Shown here: piece after piece, positions 1-7,212 of the stretch
How positions within the stretch are numbered: the first letter of the stretch is position 1
How the letters are laid out: each line of letters opens with the position of its first letter
Source of the DNA: Planctomycetia bacterium
GTDB lineage: Bacteria; Planctomycetota; Planctomycetia; Pirellulales; UBA1268
Direction: 5' to 3'
Length of the DNA stretch: 10,248 bases
Assembly (NCBI GenBank): GCA_009919445.1
Contig: RGBY01000074.1
Span: 1-10,248 of the forward strand
Program-made: the position numbers and the translations under genes
Notes under the pieces: model-generated
What the model saw: the letters and a program-made list of their open reading frames with translations, nothing else
Told to the model about the DNA's origin: nothing
The model's database searches: none

Positions 1-915
1 GCAACCGATGGCATAGCCGTCGACATGATTATTCAAAACGTGGGGCAGGGGGGCACTGCTGATATCTCCTTCACCGTTCAGGAACAGGACCTCGCCGCAG
101 CTTTGGCGGTGACCCATGAGATCGGCGGTCAACTGGGGGCGGCAAAGATCACACACGACCCCAACGTCGCGAAGGTTTCTGTTGTGGGCCTGGGAATGGC
201 CACTGCGGAGGGTGTTGCCGGCACGATGTTCGCCGCCATTTCTGGTGCGGGCATTAACGTCCACATGATCACCACGAGTGAAATCAAGATTTCTGTTCTT
301 GTTGACCGCGGAGAAGCAGCCCGGGCTGTCGCGGCAGCCCATGCTGCCTTCGGCCTAGAACAGGCTGATGGCGGGGCGTTAGCAGGAGGGATGCCACCCG
401 TTGAGAAGTCCGATCCGCTTGAGGTTGTGCGGCGGCTTGAGGGCATGGAAGACCTTGCCATCGAAGACTGCCAGCTCGATGCGTCACAGGCCTTGGTGAC
501 ATTTGTTGACCTTCCCGATACGCCGGGTGTGGCTGCGGACGTCTTTGCGGAGGTCGGGCGGGCTGGCCTGTGTGTTGACATGATTGTGCAGAGTTTTCCC
601 CGGGGAGGACGGGCAGAGCTTTCCTTCACGGTGCCTGGGGCCGATCGCGAGGAGGCCAACCGGGTGGCACGAGAGATTGCCGCCTCGCGTAACGCATCGG
701 TTTCTGACGTCCCGCATGTTGCAAAACTCTCCCTTACCGGTGTTGGCATCCGCAGCCATGCGGGTGTTGCCGACCGCCTGTTCGCGCCTCTCGCCCAGGC
801 AGGGATTAATATCGACCTGATTAGCACCAGTGAAGTGCGGGTCAACGTGTTGGTGATGGCCGAGGCGGGAGAGGTGGCCGTTCAGTTGCTCCGCCGAGCG
901 TTTGATCTGAACTGA
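1..915 (+). CDS. lysC: Aspartate kinase, C-terminal regulatory part (partial, 5' end outside window)
   Basis: Aspartate kinase phosphorylates L-aspartate, the first step towards lysine, threonine and methionine. Only the regulatory half is visible: 304 residues open from base 1 to the TGA at 913-915. The reading frame is already open at base 1 (ATDGIAVD precedes the first Met at 25), so that Met is internal and the kinase domain lies upstream of the window. The visible part holds ACT domains. The tail of ACT1 has VDMIIQNVGQGG. ACT2 runs from about residue 57, from VAKVSVVGLG to the GINVHMITTSEIKISVLVD segment. A second pair repeats the pattern: VDMIVQSFPRGG near residues 190-200, and VAKLSLTGVG then GINIDLISTSEVRVNVLV near the end. 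The AK signature TSEIKISVLVD is clear. Most aspartate kinases have one ACT pair; two pairs are known in cyanobacterial enzymes. Feedback control by lysine and/or threonine is expected from the family, but the effector cannot be read from the sequence. Confidence 0.93.
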   Translation, partial: ATDGIAVDMIIQNVGQGGTADISFTVQEQDLAAALAVTHEIGGQLGAAKITHDPNVAKVSVVGLGMATAEGVAGTMFAAISGAGINVHMITTSEIKISVLVDRGEAARAVAAAHAAFGLEQADGGALAGGMPPVEKSDPLEVVRRLEGMEDLAIEDCQLDASQALVTFVDLPDTPGVAADVFAEVGRAGLCVDMIVQSFPRGGRAELSFTVPGADREEANRVAREIAASRNASVSDVPHVAKLSLTGVGIRSHAGVADRLFAPLAQAGINIDLISTSEVRVNVLVMAEAGEVAVQLLRRAFDLN

Positions 916-949
916 CCGCGAGCAGTTTCACTCCGTCTGGTTGCTGCGG

Positions 950-955
950 TATACT
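950..955 (+). promoter_or_regulatory. Possible -10 box upstream of the first membrane-protein gene
   Basis: TATACT matches the sigma-70 -10 consensus in 5 of 6 positions and lies 27 bases before the ATG at 983. The hexamer 17 bases upstream (TTTCAC, 927-932) is a poor -35 match and there is no extended -10 TG. Transcription could equally read through from the aspartate kinase gene, since I see no terminator between 916 and 982. Confidence 0.3.
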
Positions 956-982
956 TTCGCCATGTGAGTGGAGGGAAGGTCT

Positions 983-1894
983 ATGGCCCGGCGTGAAAAA
1001 AAGAAACAGGAAGTCTCGCTCTTTCCCTTTCTCGACATTCTGGCCTGCGTGATTGGAAACCTCATTCTCATCATCACGGCAGTGGTGCTTGAGCAGGTTG
1101 ACACCAAACCGGTGGCAGAGGTGGTCGAGCGAGATGCTGCACTTGCAAAGGTGGCGGCTCAAGAACAACAGATTACCGCTCTGGAAAAGCAACTCAGTAG
1201 CCTGCACCGCACCAACCGGGCTGCCCACAGTCGTCTGGAACGGATTGAACAGCAGATTGAGGCAGCAGAGGACCGTCTGGAGGAAGCGAGAAATAAACTG
1301 GCCCGCGTGCCTCGGGAACTACCTCAGGTCGATCCGACGCTGGCAAAGAATAAAACGCTGCTCGAGAAAAAGAGGCAGGAACTTGCTGCCGCGATAAGCA
1401 GGATTCAGGCGGAGATTGCAGAGCGGAAAAAAGTTCCCGAGCGATCGATTTCGTTGATGCCAGCCCTGGTGACCCCGTTCCAGGCGCATTCACTCATTCC
1501 AACGTCAGGGATGTTCATTGAGGTTCATAAGGCAGGCATCACCATTTTTCCAGCGCAGCAGTTCTGGAAAGGGAAGCAGGCCCATCGAATTGAAAGGCAG
1601 AAAATCAATGCCGACCCGGTTCTGGGGACGATCATCGAGGCTGCTTTTGCGGACCCCAATAAGATTGTGGTGTTGCTCCTCAGGCCAGATGGACTTGATA
1701 GCTACGAGGTGACCAAGGCACGGTTTGACGCGTTTCAGCAAAGTCATCGCGAGCAGTTGGAACAGAAAATATTCAACAACCCTAAAAGCCCGCTTTTTAG
1801 TGCTGATTTGACGCCACTGCGGCAAAGAAAGCTTTACAGCAAAATTCCGCTACCGGGGGAGGGGCTGCTTCCTGCGGAAGAGATGGCTCTTTAG
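983..1894 (+). CDS. ExbD/MotB-like single-pass membrane protein with coiled coil, protein A of a tandem pair
   Basis: 303 residues. The ATG at 983 is chosen over the GTG at 968 because GGAGG (970-974) sits 8 bases before it. Residues 1-10 are strongly basic (RR, KKK). One transmembrane helix spans about 13-36 and starts SLFPFLDILACVIGNL, with Asp18 near its cytoplasmic end. This is the layout of ExbD/TolR/MotB proteins, where an Asp at that position carries protons. Residues about 44-150 are rich in E, K, Q, A and L and should form a long coiled coil, broken by a proline-containing stretch near 110-117. A soluble domain follows from about 168, with MFIEVHKAGITIFP (177-190) and LLLRPDGLDSYEV (231-243). 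No standard OmpA peptidoglycan-binding motif is visible. The topology predicts a periplasmic C-terminus. It probably forms an operon with the next gene, 79 bases downstream. The family placement rests on the helix and architecture, not on a search, and the cellular role is unknown. Confidence 0.72.
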   Translation: MARREKKKQEVSLFPFLDILACVIGNLILIITAVVLEQVDTKPVAEVVERDAALAKVAAQEQQITALEKQLSSLHRTNRAAHSRLERIEQQIEAAEDRLEEARNKLARVPRELPQVDPTLAKNKTLLEKKRQELAAAISRIQAEIAERKKVPERSISLMPALVTPFQAHSLIPTSGMFIEVHKAGITIFPAQQFWKGKQAHRIERQKINADPVLGTIIEAAFADPNKIVVLLLRPDGLDSYEVTKARFDAFQQSHREQLEQKIFNNPKSPLFSADLTPLRQRKLYSKIPLPGEGLLPAEEMAL

Positions 1895-1913
1895 GGACGG
1901 CGACATCCCGTCC
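1895..1913 (+). terminator. Short hairpin directly after the first membrane-protein gene, weak terminator or processing signal
   Basis: GGACGG (1895-1900) and CCGTCC (1908-1913) pair perfectly around a 7-base loop, starting at the first base after the TAG stop. There is no T-run right after it; a T-rich tract appears only at about 1933-1950. It is therefore not a typical rho-independent terminator. It could tune expression between the two genes or protect the 3' end of the upstream message. Confidence 0.3.
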
Positions 1914-1973
1914 GGCGGTCTTGGGTGGATTCATCTTGTTTTTGTTTTTGCAGCCTGAGCGAAGAGTTTCCTG

Positions 1974-3215
1974 ATGCGAAGAAGACGAAGGCAGTCGACA
2001 TCTGCCACCGCGGGAAATATGGATTCCTTGCTGGACGCCCTGACCAATGTGGTCGGTATTCTGGTGATCGTGCTAGTGGCGGTCCAGATTTCGAGCCAAG
2101 AAGCAGCCAGCCGGATTGTTGAGGAATTCCAAAAGAAGCTTGATCCTGAAAAACTTGCAGCCGAAAAGCAGCATGCGGCCGAGGTTGCGCGCCGGCTTGA
2201 GCGTCTGGAGCAAGACCTCGCCCGCGAAAAGGAAATTGAGGTGTCCGATCCTGAGGTCGAGCTCAAGCGACTGCAGGCTGAATTAAAGAGAATCGAATCG
2301 CTTGCCCAGAAAACGTCGCAGAATGCCAAGGCCGAGGCTGCGAAGGTGACTAAGCAGCGGACTGAAGCTGAAAAACAGATCGCGGAAATCAATGCCATGC
2401 TCGCGAAGCTCGAAGATCAGACAGCAGCGGCCGAGAAGCAGAAACTTGGGCTGACCGCAGAACTGAAGCGGACGCGGAAGCCACTGGCCCCGCCTGCAGC
2501 AGAGGTGCGGCTGACCGCACCACAGGCACCGGTACTACCTGCCCAGCGTGACGATGGAACCTACTATGCCCACTACCTGACGCCGGTCAATGTGCTCTGC
2601 CGCGGGGAAGAAATCATTCCCTTCTGGACGCCCGCAAAGCATCCTCTCTTTGAACGCTGGCGGAACACTCTCCTGATGAAGTTAGGGATTGCCACTGACA
2701 AAGACGGTTGGGTGCAGCAATGGGACAACAGTCGCTACCCGACACCAGAAAAAATGCGGGAGGAACTGGTGGCTGCATGCAATAAGACAATGCCGAGGCT
2801 GCCGGAGTTTCGCGACTATGAGTTCACGTTTTTCGTTGGCGGAAGACATCTTTGCGTACGGGAGACGCCCAAGGAGAGTGCTGGTGAGACGATTCAAGAG
2901 GTGGCCACAGCCCGCAGTAAGTTCAATACGTTGCTGAACGTGCTAGCCCTCAAGGCTCGGGAGGAGAAGCGGATTTCATACTATCTGCAATACGCGGTTG
3001 AGCCCGATGCTTTCGAGACATACCTTGACGTGCGGAACTTCACCGACTCCTGGCGTCTGCCTGGTGACCCAACGCCCTATTGGGCTGCCGCCGGCTGGCA
3101 GCCGCGGAGGCCTGGGCCTTTCACGGCAACCTTCCATGCGGGAATCCAGCCAGCTGAGCGACCCGCGCCGCCAGAGAAACCAACGGCTCGTCGGGTTGGC
3201 AATGCACTTGATTAG
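1974..3215 (+). CDS. ExbD/MotB-like single-pass membrane protein with coiled coil and large C-terminal domain, protein B of a tandem pair
   Basis: 413 residues. The ATG at 1974 has GAAGAG (1961-1966) 7 bases upstream and gives a basic MRRRRR start, as expected for a cytoplasmic N-terminus; a later ATG at 2019 would remove it. The single transmembrane helix spans about 19-38, with NMDSLLDALTNVVGIL at its start. Asp21 and Gly28 match Asp18 and Gly25 of the preceding protein, and about 7 of 19 helix positions are identical, so the two helices look homologous. A long coiled coil covers about 40-168, followed by a Pro/Ala linker. A soluble domain of about 200 residues (190-395) is rich in aromatic residues: IIPFWTP, DGWVQQW, and PYWAAAGW near 360. 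The tail is Pro/Ala-rich. I do not recognise the C-terminal domain. By architecture it is likely a stator or force-transmitting subunit that works with the preceding protein and an ExbB/MotA-like channel encoded elsewhere. This is inference. Confidence 0.7.
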   Translation: MRRRRRQSTSATAGNMDSLLDALTNVVGILVIVLVAVQISSQEAASRIVEEFQKKLDPEKLAAEKQHAAEVARRLERLEQDLAREKEIEVSDPEVELKRLQAELKRIESLAQKTSQNAKAEAAKVTKQRTEAEKQIAEINAMLAKLEDQTAAAEKQKLGLTAELKRTRKPLAPPAAEVRLTAPQAPVLPAQRDDGTYYAHYLTPVNVLCRGEEIIPFWTPAKHPLFERWRNTLLMKLGIATDKDGWVQQWDNSRYPTPEKMREELVAACNKTMPRLPEFRDYEFTFFVGGRHLCVRETPKESAGETIQEVATARSKFNTLLNVLALKAREEKRISYYLQYAVEPDAFETYLDVRNFTDSWRLPGDPTPYWAAAGWQPRRPGPFTATFHAGIQPAERPAPPEKPTARRVGNALD

Positions 3216-3384
3216 GCCATTCGGTTCCAGCCCGTCCCACTGAGCCCAATTTCTTCGTGACTCGCTCAGCCCAGGCCAGCTTCTTCAAGACAAGCTGTTG
3301 GCTGCAGGTTGATTCCGGTAACGGTGCGACGAGGCCAATGACGGGCGAACCGCTGGGAACTACCGATTTAACAGAATCTGCGGC

Positions 3385-3786
3385 TCAACCGAGGACGCTC
3401 TCTAGAACCTCTTCAGACACATAGATCGGCAGGTTGGGTTCGCAGGTAACAGCGACAGCAATGGCGTCTGAAGGGCGGGCATCGATCTCAATTAGTTCGC
3501 CATCTTTCTGCACCCGCAGGGTCGCGAAGTAGGTGTGTTCTTTCAGTTCAGAGATCACAACATCCTGAAATTCGCCCCCGAGTAGTTCGACAGCCGCCAC
3601 CAGCAGGTCGTGGGTGAGCGGCCGTGGTGACGGGTGATGCTTCACTCGGCGATCGATGCTAGTGGCCTCAAACAAGCCAATCAGGATCGGAAAGGTGCGG
3701 TCTCCATCAATCTCTTTGAGGTAGACCACCTGCTGATCATTGATCTCGCTGATGATGATCCGCGAGAGTTCCATCTGTACGCTCAT
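3385..3786 (-). CDS. Bifunctional nuclease family protein (BFN, DUF151)
   Basis: 133 residues, close to the usual size for a single-domain bacterial member. The ATG at 3786 is preceded by GGAG (3795-3798) with 8-base spacing. Family marks are FPILIGLFEATSI (32-44), RPLTHDLL (55-62) and DARPSDAIAVAV (102-113); the last is the core motif of the DUF151 domain. Plant and some bacterial relatives have been reported to have RNase and DNase activity, but the role of most bacterial members is not established, so the function here is inferred from family only. The gene lies 142 bases downstream of valS on the same strand and may share its transcript, unless the hairpin at 3866-3888 ends it. It converges with the membrane-protein gene that ends at 3215. 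Confidence 0.9.
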   Translation of the reverse strand: MSVQMELSRIIISEINDQQVVYLKEIDGDRTFPILIGLFEATSIDRRVKHHPSPRPLTHDLLVAAVELLGGEFQDVVISELKEHTYFATLRVQKDGELIEIDARPSDAIAVAVTCEPNLPIYVSEEVLESVLG

Positions 3787-3865
3787 GGACTCTGCTCCAG
3801 TTGGCTATCCTGCCCGCGACGCGTCCGACGGCCTGCGATTCCCGGGAGCCATATCTTACCCCAGG

Positions 3866-3888
3866 AACCGCCCGAAAGCGCGGCGGTT
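3866..3888 (-). terminator. GC-rich hairpin between valS and the nuclease gene
   Basis: AACCGCC (3866-3872) and GGCGGTT (3882-3888) form a perfect 7-bp stem with a 9-base loop, 41 bases past the valS stop in the direction of transcription. No T-tract follows (the next bases in that direction are CCTGGGGTAAG), so it is not a canonical intrinsic terminator. It could be a weak terminator, or a structure in the leader of the nuclease gene. Confidence 0.3.
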
Positions 3889-3928
3889 GTAAGAAGCTGG
3901 CAATTCTGCGGGCCTGCTGTACGAGGGC

Positions 3929-6900
3929 CTAGCGTTGCGTCTGACGGTCCTTGAGAGCGGCGAGGGCAGCGGCCTGTTTTTCGGCAGAGGCCGTGAAAGC
4001 TGCCAGCTGGGCCCGCTCCTTCTCAACCACCGGGGTGGGGGCCCTTTCGGTAAAGTTGCGGTTTGCCAATTTGGCCTGCTTGGCTTTGATTAGCCCCTCG
4101 AGTTTCGCCAATTCACGACTAAGTCGGTCGATTTCTGCATCGACATCAATGAGGTCAGCCAGATCGATGAAGAGGTCGCAGCCAGCAGCGGAGGTCTCGG
4201 CGGCGCCTGCTGCACCGCTGGCATCCGGTCCCAGGCCGGTGATATCGCAGGCCGCCATCGATTCCAGTGCCGGCAGCATGGGGCTCAACAGGCTGGCTAT
4301 CTCTGCCGGGCACCGAATCGCCACGTCGACTTGTTTTTTGGGGGGCACATTCTGACGGGCGCGAATCTCGCGAACGCCACCAACGATTGCGAGAAAGGCC
4401 TCAAACTGTTTTTCAGTCTGCTGATCCTGCCAGGAAGCTGCCGGCTGGGGCCAGGTAGCAACCATGATTGACTCGGCAAGTGAGTCGCCATCCCAGGGAG
4501 TACGGCGTTGCCCAGCGGCCTGCCGCAGGTGCTGCCAAATCTCCTCGGTCACAAAGGGCATGAGCGGATGGAGAAGCCTCAAGATCGTGTCGAGCCCGAG
4601 GAGTAGCATGTCACGAGCGGCATCTCGCTGCTCAGGATTGGCGAGGCGTGCCTTACAGAGTTCGAGGTAGGCACTGCAGAACTCGTCCCAGGCAAAGGCA
4701 TAAAGAATCCGGGCCGCCTCGGCAAAATGATAGCCATCGATAGCGGCGGTCACCGAACTGGTCACAGTCGCCAGACGGCTGAGCAGCCAGCGATCTTCAA
4801 GCGGCAGAACTGTCGTGTCCGCAGTTGCACTCACAAGCGTGCCAGCCTCGTACCCATCAAGGTGCATCAGTACGAATCGGGTGGCATTCCAGAGTTTGTT
4901 GGAGAAATTTCGGCCCGCCTCAAATCGCTCGCTGACCGCTGGTCCGCGGGGAAGGGCAAGGTCTTCCGGTGACGTTGCCCATTGCGTGCGGAAGGCCTCA
5001 CCGCACTTGTCGCAGACGATGGACGGCTTCGTGCGATTCGCGGTGGTCTGGTCGATGCGGCTGCTGCAGGTCGGGCATTGAAACTCAACCGGCATCCGCA
5101 CGTCTTGTGTCTCCGTGGCCATGCTGGCCATGCCAAACCGCAAGGCGTCGGCGCCGAGGAAACTGATGATGTCCAGTGGGTCGACACCGTTCCCCTTGCT
5201 CTTGCTCATGGTCTCGCCATAACGGTCGAGTATTTTGGGGTGGATGGCAACGTCGTGGAAGGGGATCTTCCCGGTATTGAAAAGCCCCATAATCACCATG
5301 CGGGCAACCCAGAGGGTGATGATGTCTCGACTCGTCACCAGGGTGCTGGTTGGATAGAAACGGTCCAGTTCGGCGGTGGCTGTCGGCCAGCCGAGCGTCG
5401 AGTGAGGCCAGAGCGCTGATGAGAACCAGGTGTCGAGAACATCTGGATCGCGGGTAAGCGGTTGCTCCTCAATTTCGGTCACGCCGAGATCTTCACGGGT
5501 GGAACAGATGAACCAGGCTCCGGGCTGGTCGGCTGCTGGTGGTTCCCCGTCGGCAGTCCAGGCGACGTCCGTACGGTTAGCGAAGCAGGCGGCCAGCGTC
5601 TTCTCAGCCACGTCGGTGATGTGCCAGATCGGAATACGGTGTCCCCACCAAAGCTGCCGGCTCACAGGCCAATCCCGCTTTTCGCCGAGCCAATCAAGAT
5701 AACTCTTGGCATAGCGGTCGGGGTGGAACGTAATCTGCCGATCACGGACAGCGGCCAGGGCTGGTTCGGCAAGGTCGGCCATGCGAATGAACCATTGGTC
5801 GGCAAGGTACGGCTCGATAGGTGTCTTGGAGCGATCCGAGTGGGCCAGTTCGATGACCCGGTCCTCAACAGCAACAAGCTGGCCAGCAGCTTCGAGGTCA
5901 TCGACAACCTTCTGCCGGGCCTGGCGAATCGTAAGACCGGCGTAGGGGCCGGCTTCACCGTTGAGACGGCCGTCAGGCTCAAGAATGTTGATCATCGGCA
6001 GCGACTGCCGGAGGCCCACGTCATAGTCGTTTGGATCATGGGCCGGTGTGATTTTTACGCAGCCTGAGCCAAGTTCTGGCTTGGCCCAGTCATCAGCAAC
6101 CAGAGGAATCGCACGCCCCAGTAGCGGCAGTCGGACCAGCCGACCGGCACCGGCCATCGCAACCAAAGTTTCAAGGCCGGGCAGCATCGATTCCCGTCGT
6201 TCGGTGACCGTGGCCAACTCAGCTTCAATCGCGGGCCGCTCCTTGGCTGAGGCAGCCGCGAGCTTTGCCTGGAGTTCAGCCTCAACTGCAGCAAGCGCCG
6301 CAGCAGGGTCTGGATGCACGGCAACAGCTGTGTCGCCCAGAAGGGTCTCTGGGCGAGTGGTGGCCACCACAACCTGAGTGGGCTCGCCGGGCAGGGGATC
6401 AATGACGTCGTAACGGATGTGCCAGAAGTACCCCTTCACCTCTTCATGAAAAACCTCATCGTCGCTCACAGCCGTCTGGAGAAAGGTGTCCCAGTTCACC
6501 AGCCGTTTTCCACGGCGAACGAGCCCCTGCTGAAACAGCCGAAAAAAGGTCTCGCGAACGGCCTGGCCACACTGCTCATCGAGGGTAAAGCGGGTGCGAT
6601 CCCAGTCGCAGCTGGCTCCCAGATCACGAAGCTGGCCAAGAATTCGTTTTTCGTACTGCTCTTTCCAGGCCCAGATGCGGTTGACCAGCTCCTCGCGGCC
6701 AAGATCATGCCGAGACAGGTTTTCCTCTTCGAGCAGGCGACGTTCCACGACGGCCTGGGTCGCAATGCCGGCGTGATCGGTGCCGGGCATCCAGAGCGTC
6801 AGGTAACCCTGCATCCGCCGGCAGCGGACCAGAATGTCTTGGAGGGTATTGTTGAGCGCATGGCCGAGGTGCAACGCACCGGTGACATTTGGCGGCGGTA

Positions 6901-7030
6901 TAACAATTGAAAAAACTGGTTGATTGGGTTCAGGTTCGGCGTGCCAGAAGCGGCCGGAGTCCCAGAGCGAGTGGCAGCGGGTCTGGGCAGCGGCGTGGTC
7001 GTATTGTTTGGGCAGTTCGTGCATCGACAT
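3929..7030 (-). CDS. valS: Valyl-tRNA synthetase, with zinc-ribbon and editing-domain insertions
   Basis: Cytoplasmic class I synthetase that attaches valine to tRNA-Val and hydrolyses mischarged Thr-tRNA. From the ATG at 7030 it is 1033 residues, longer than E. coli ValRS (951). PPPNVTGALHLGH holds the HIGH motif (54-57) and TMSKS (607-611) the KMSKS loop. The CP1 editing domain has TTRPETLLGDTAVAVHPD and GSGCVKITPAHDPNDYD. The C-terminal coiled-coil arm covers about 963-1030. Two extra segments stand out. One is a charged, Ala-rich helical insert of about 50 residues in CP1 (about 241-298). The other is a CxxC-x17-CxxC zinc-ribbon-like insert with cysteines at 652, 655, 673 and 676, just after the KMSKS region. 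A TTG at 7051 would add seven residues. No clear Shine-Dalgarno precedes TTG 7051, ATG 7030 or ATG 7024; the ATGs are preferred because the family normally begins just before ELPKxYD. Upstream lies a terminator, so valS probably has its own promoter. Confidence 0.97.
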   Translation of the reverse strand: MSMHELPKQYDHAAAQTRCHSLWDSGRFWHAEPEPNQPVFSIVIPPPNVTGALHLGHALNNTLQDILVRCRRMQGYLTLWMPGTDHAGIATQAVVERRLLEEENLSRHDLGREELVNRIWAWKEQYEKRILGQLRDLGASCDWDRTRFTLDEQCGQAVRETFFRLFQQGLVRRGKRLVNWDTFLQTAVSDDEVFHEEVKGYFWHIRYDVIDPLPGEPTQVVVATTRPETLLGDTAVAVHPDPAAALAAVEAELQAKLAAASAKERPAIEAELATVTERRESMLPGLETLVAMAGAGRLVRLPLLGRAIPLVADDWAKPELGSGCVKITPAHDPNDYDVGLRQSLPMINILEPDGRLNGEAGPYAGLTIRQARQKVVDDLEAAGQLVAVEDRVIELAHSDRSKTPIEPYLADQWFIRMADLAEPALAAVRDRQITFHPDRYAKSYLDWLGEKRDWPVSRQLWWGHRIPIWHITDVAEKTLAACFANRTDVAWTADGEPPAADQPGAWFICSTREDLGVTEIEEQPLTRDPDVLDTWFSSALWPHSTLGWPTATAELDRFYPTSTLVTSRDIITLWVARMVIMGLFNTGKIPFHDVAIHPKILDRYGETMSKSKGNGVDPLDIISFLGADALRFGMASMATETQDVRMPVEFQCPTCSSRIDQTTANRTKPSIVCDKCGEAFRTQWATSPEDLALPRGPAVSERFEAGRNFSNKLWNATRFVLMHLDGYEAGTLVSATADTTVLPLEDRWLLSRLATVTSSVTAAIDGYHFAEAARILYAFAWDEFCSAYLELCKARLANPEQRDAARDMLLLGLDTILRLLHPLMPFVTEEIWQHLRQAAGQRRTPWDGDSLAESIMVATWPQPAASWQDQQTEKQFEAFLAIVGGVREIRARQNVPPKKQVDVAIRCPAEIASLLSPMLPALESMAACDITGLGPDASGAAGAAETSAAGCDLFIDLADLIDVDAEIDRLSRELAKLEGLIKAKQAKLANRNFTERAPTPVVEKERAQLAAFTASAEKQAAALAALKDRQTQR

Positions 7031-7056
7031 GTTTTCAGGTTGCGAAGGCAAAGGGG

Positions 7057-7074
7057 CCGCAGATCATGCTGCGG
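7057..7074 (-). promoter_or_regulatory. Small hairpin in the valS leader
   Basis: CCGCAG and CTGCGG form a 6-bp stem around a 6-base loop, about 27 bases before the preferred valS ATG and directly before the alternative TTG start. It could affect initiation. I do not see the T-box specifier layout or its conserved TGGNACCGCG sequence, so this is not called a riboswitch. Confidence 0.25.
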
Positions 7075-7128
7075 TGCAATCGTAACGGATGGATGCCGGC
7101 TGGCGACAGATGCCCGTCCTTGGCGTCG

Positions 7129-7174
7129 GAAAACAACAAGGCGTTGGACACCTGCTTGTGTGCCCAACGCCTTG
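7129..7174 (-). terminator. Rho-independent terminator after the MFS transporter gene
   Basis: CAAGGCGTTGG (7137-7147) and CCAACGCCTTG (7164-7174) make a perfect 11-bp stem. The loop region can add four more pairs (7148-7151 with 7158-7161). Read on the - strand, the stem is followed at once by TTGTTTTCC (7136-7128), a T-rich tail. It lies 39 bases after the transporter's TAA and should stop that transcript before valS. The + strand side has only a weak T content after the stem, so it acts mainly in one direction. Confidence 0.85.
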
Positions 7175-7212
7175 CCTGTCTGAGATCACCGCTTAAGCCG
7201 GGGTGACAGAGT

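Noticed and set aside
129..845. Long open frame on the - strand inside the aspartate kinase gene
   Set aside because: It lies wholly opposite a clear aspartate kinase coding frame and its translation shows no recognisable motif; it is a shadow of a GC-rich gene.
968..982. Upstream GTG start adding five residues to the first membrane protein
   Set aside because: The GGAGG site overlaps this start and is correctly spaced for the ATG at 983.
3277..3297. Inverted repeat CAGCTT/AAGCTG between the convergent genes, as a possible bidirectional terminator
   Set aside because: The stem is only 6 bp with a 9-base loop and moderate GC, and no T-tract follows on either strand.
5462..6067. 201-codon open frame on the + strand inside valS
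   Set aside because: It is antisense to conserved ValRS sequence and its translation resembles no family; long antisense frames are common in GC-rich genes.
7031..7128. T-box riboswitch in front of valS
   Set aside because: The conserved T-box sequence and the specifier stem are not present, and the leader is only about 100 bases long after the upstream terminator.
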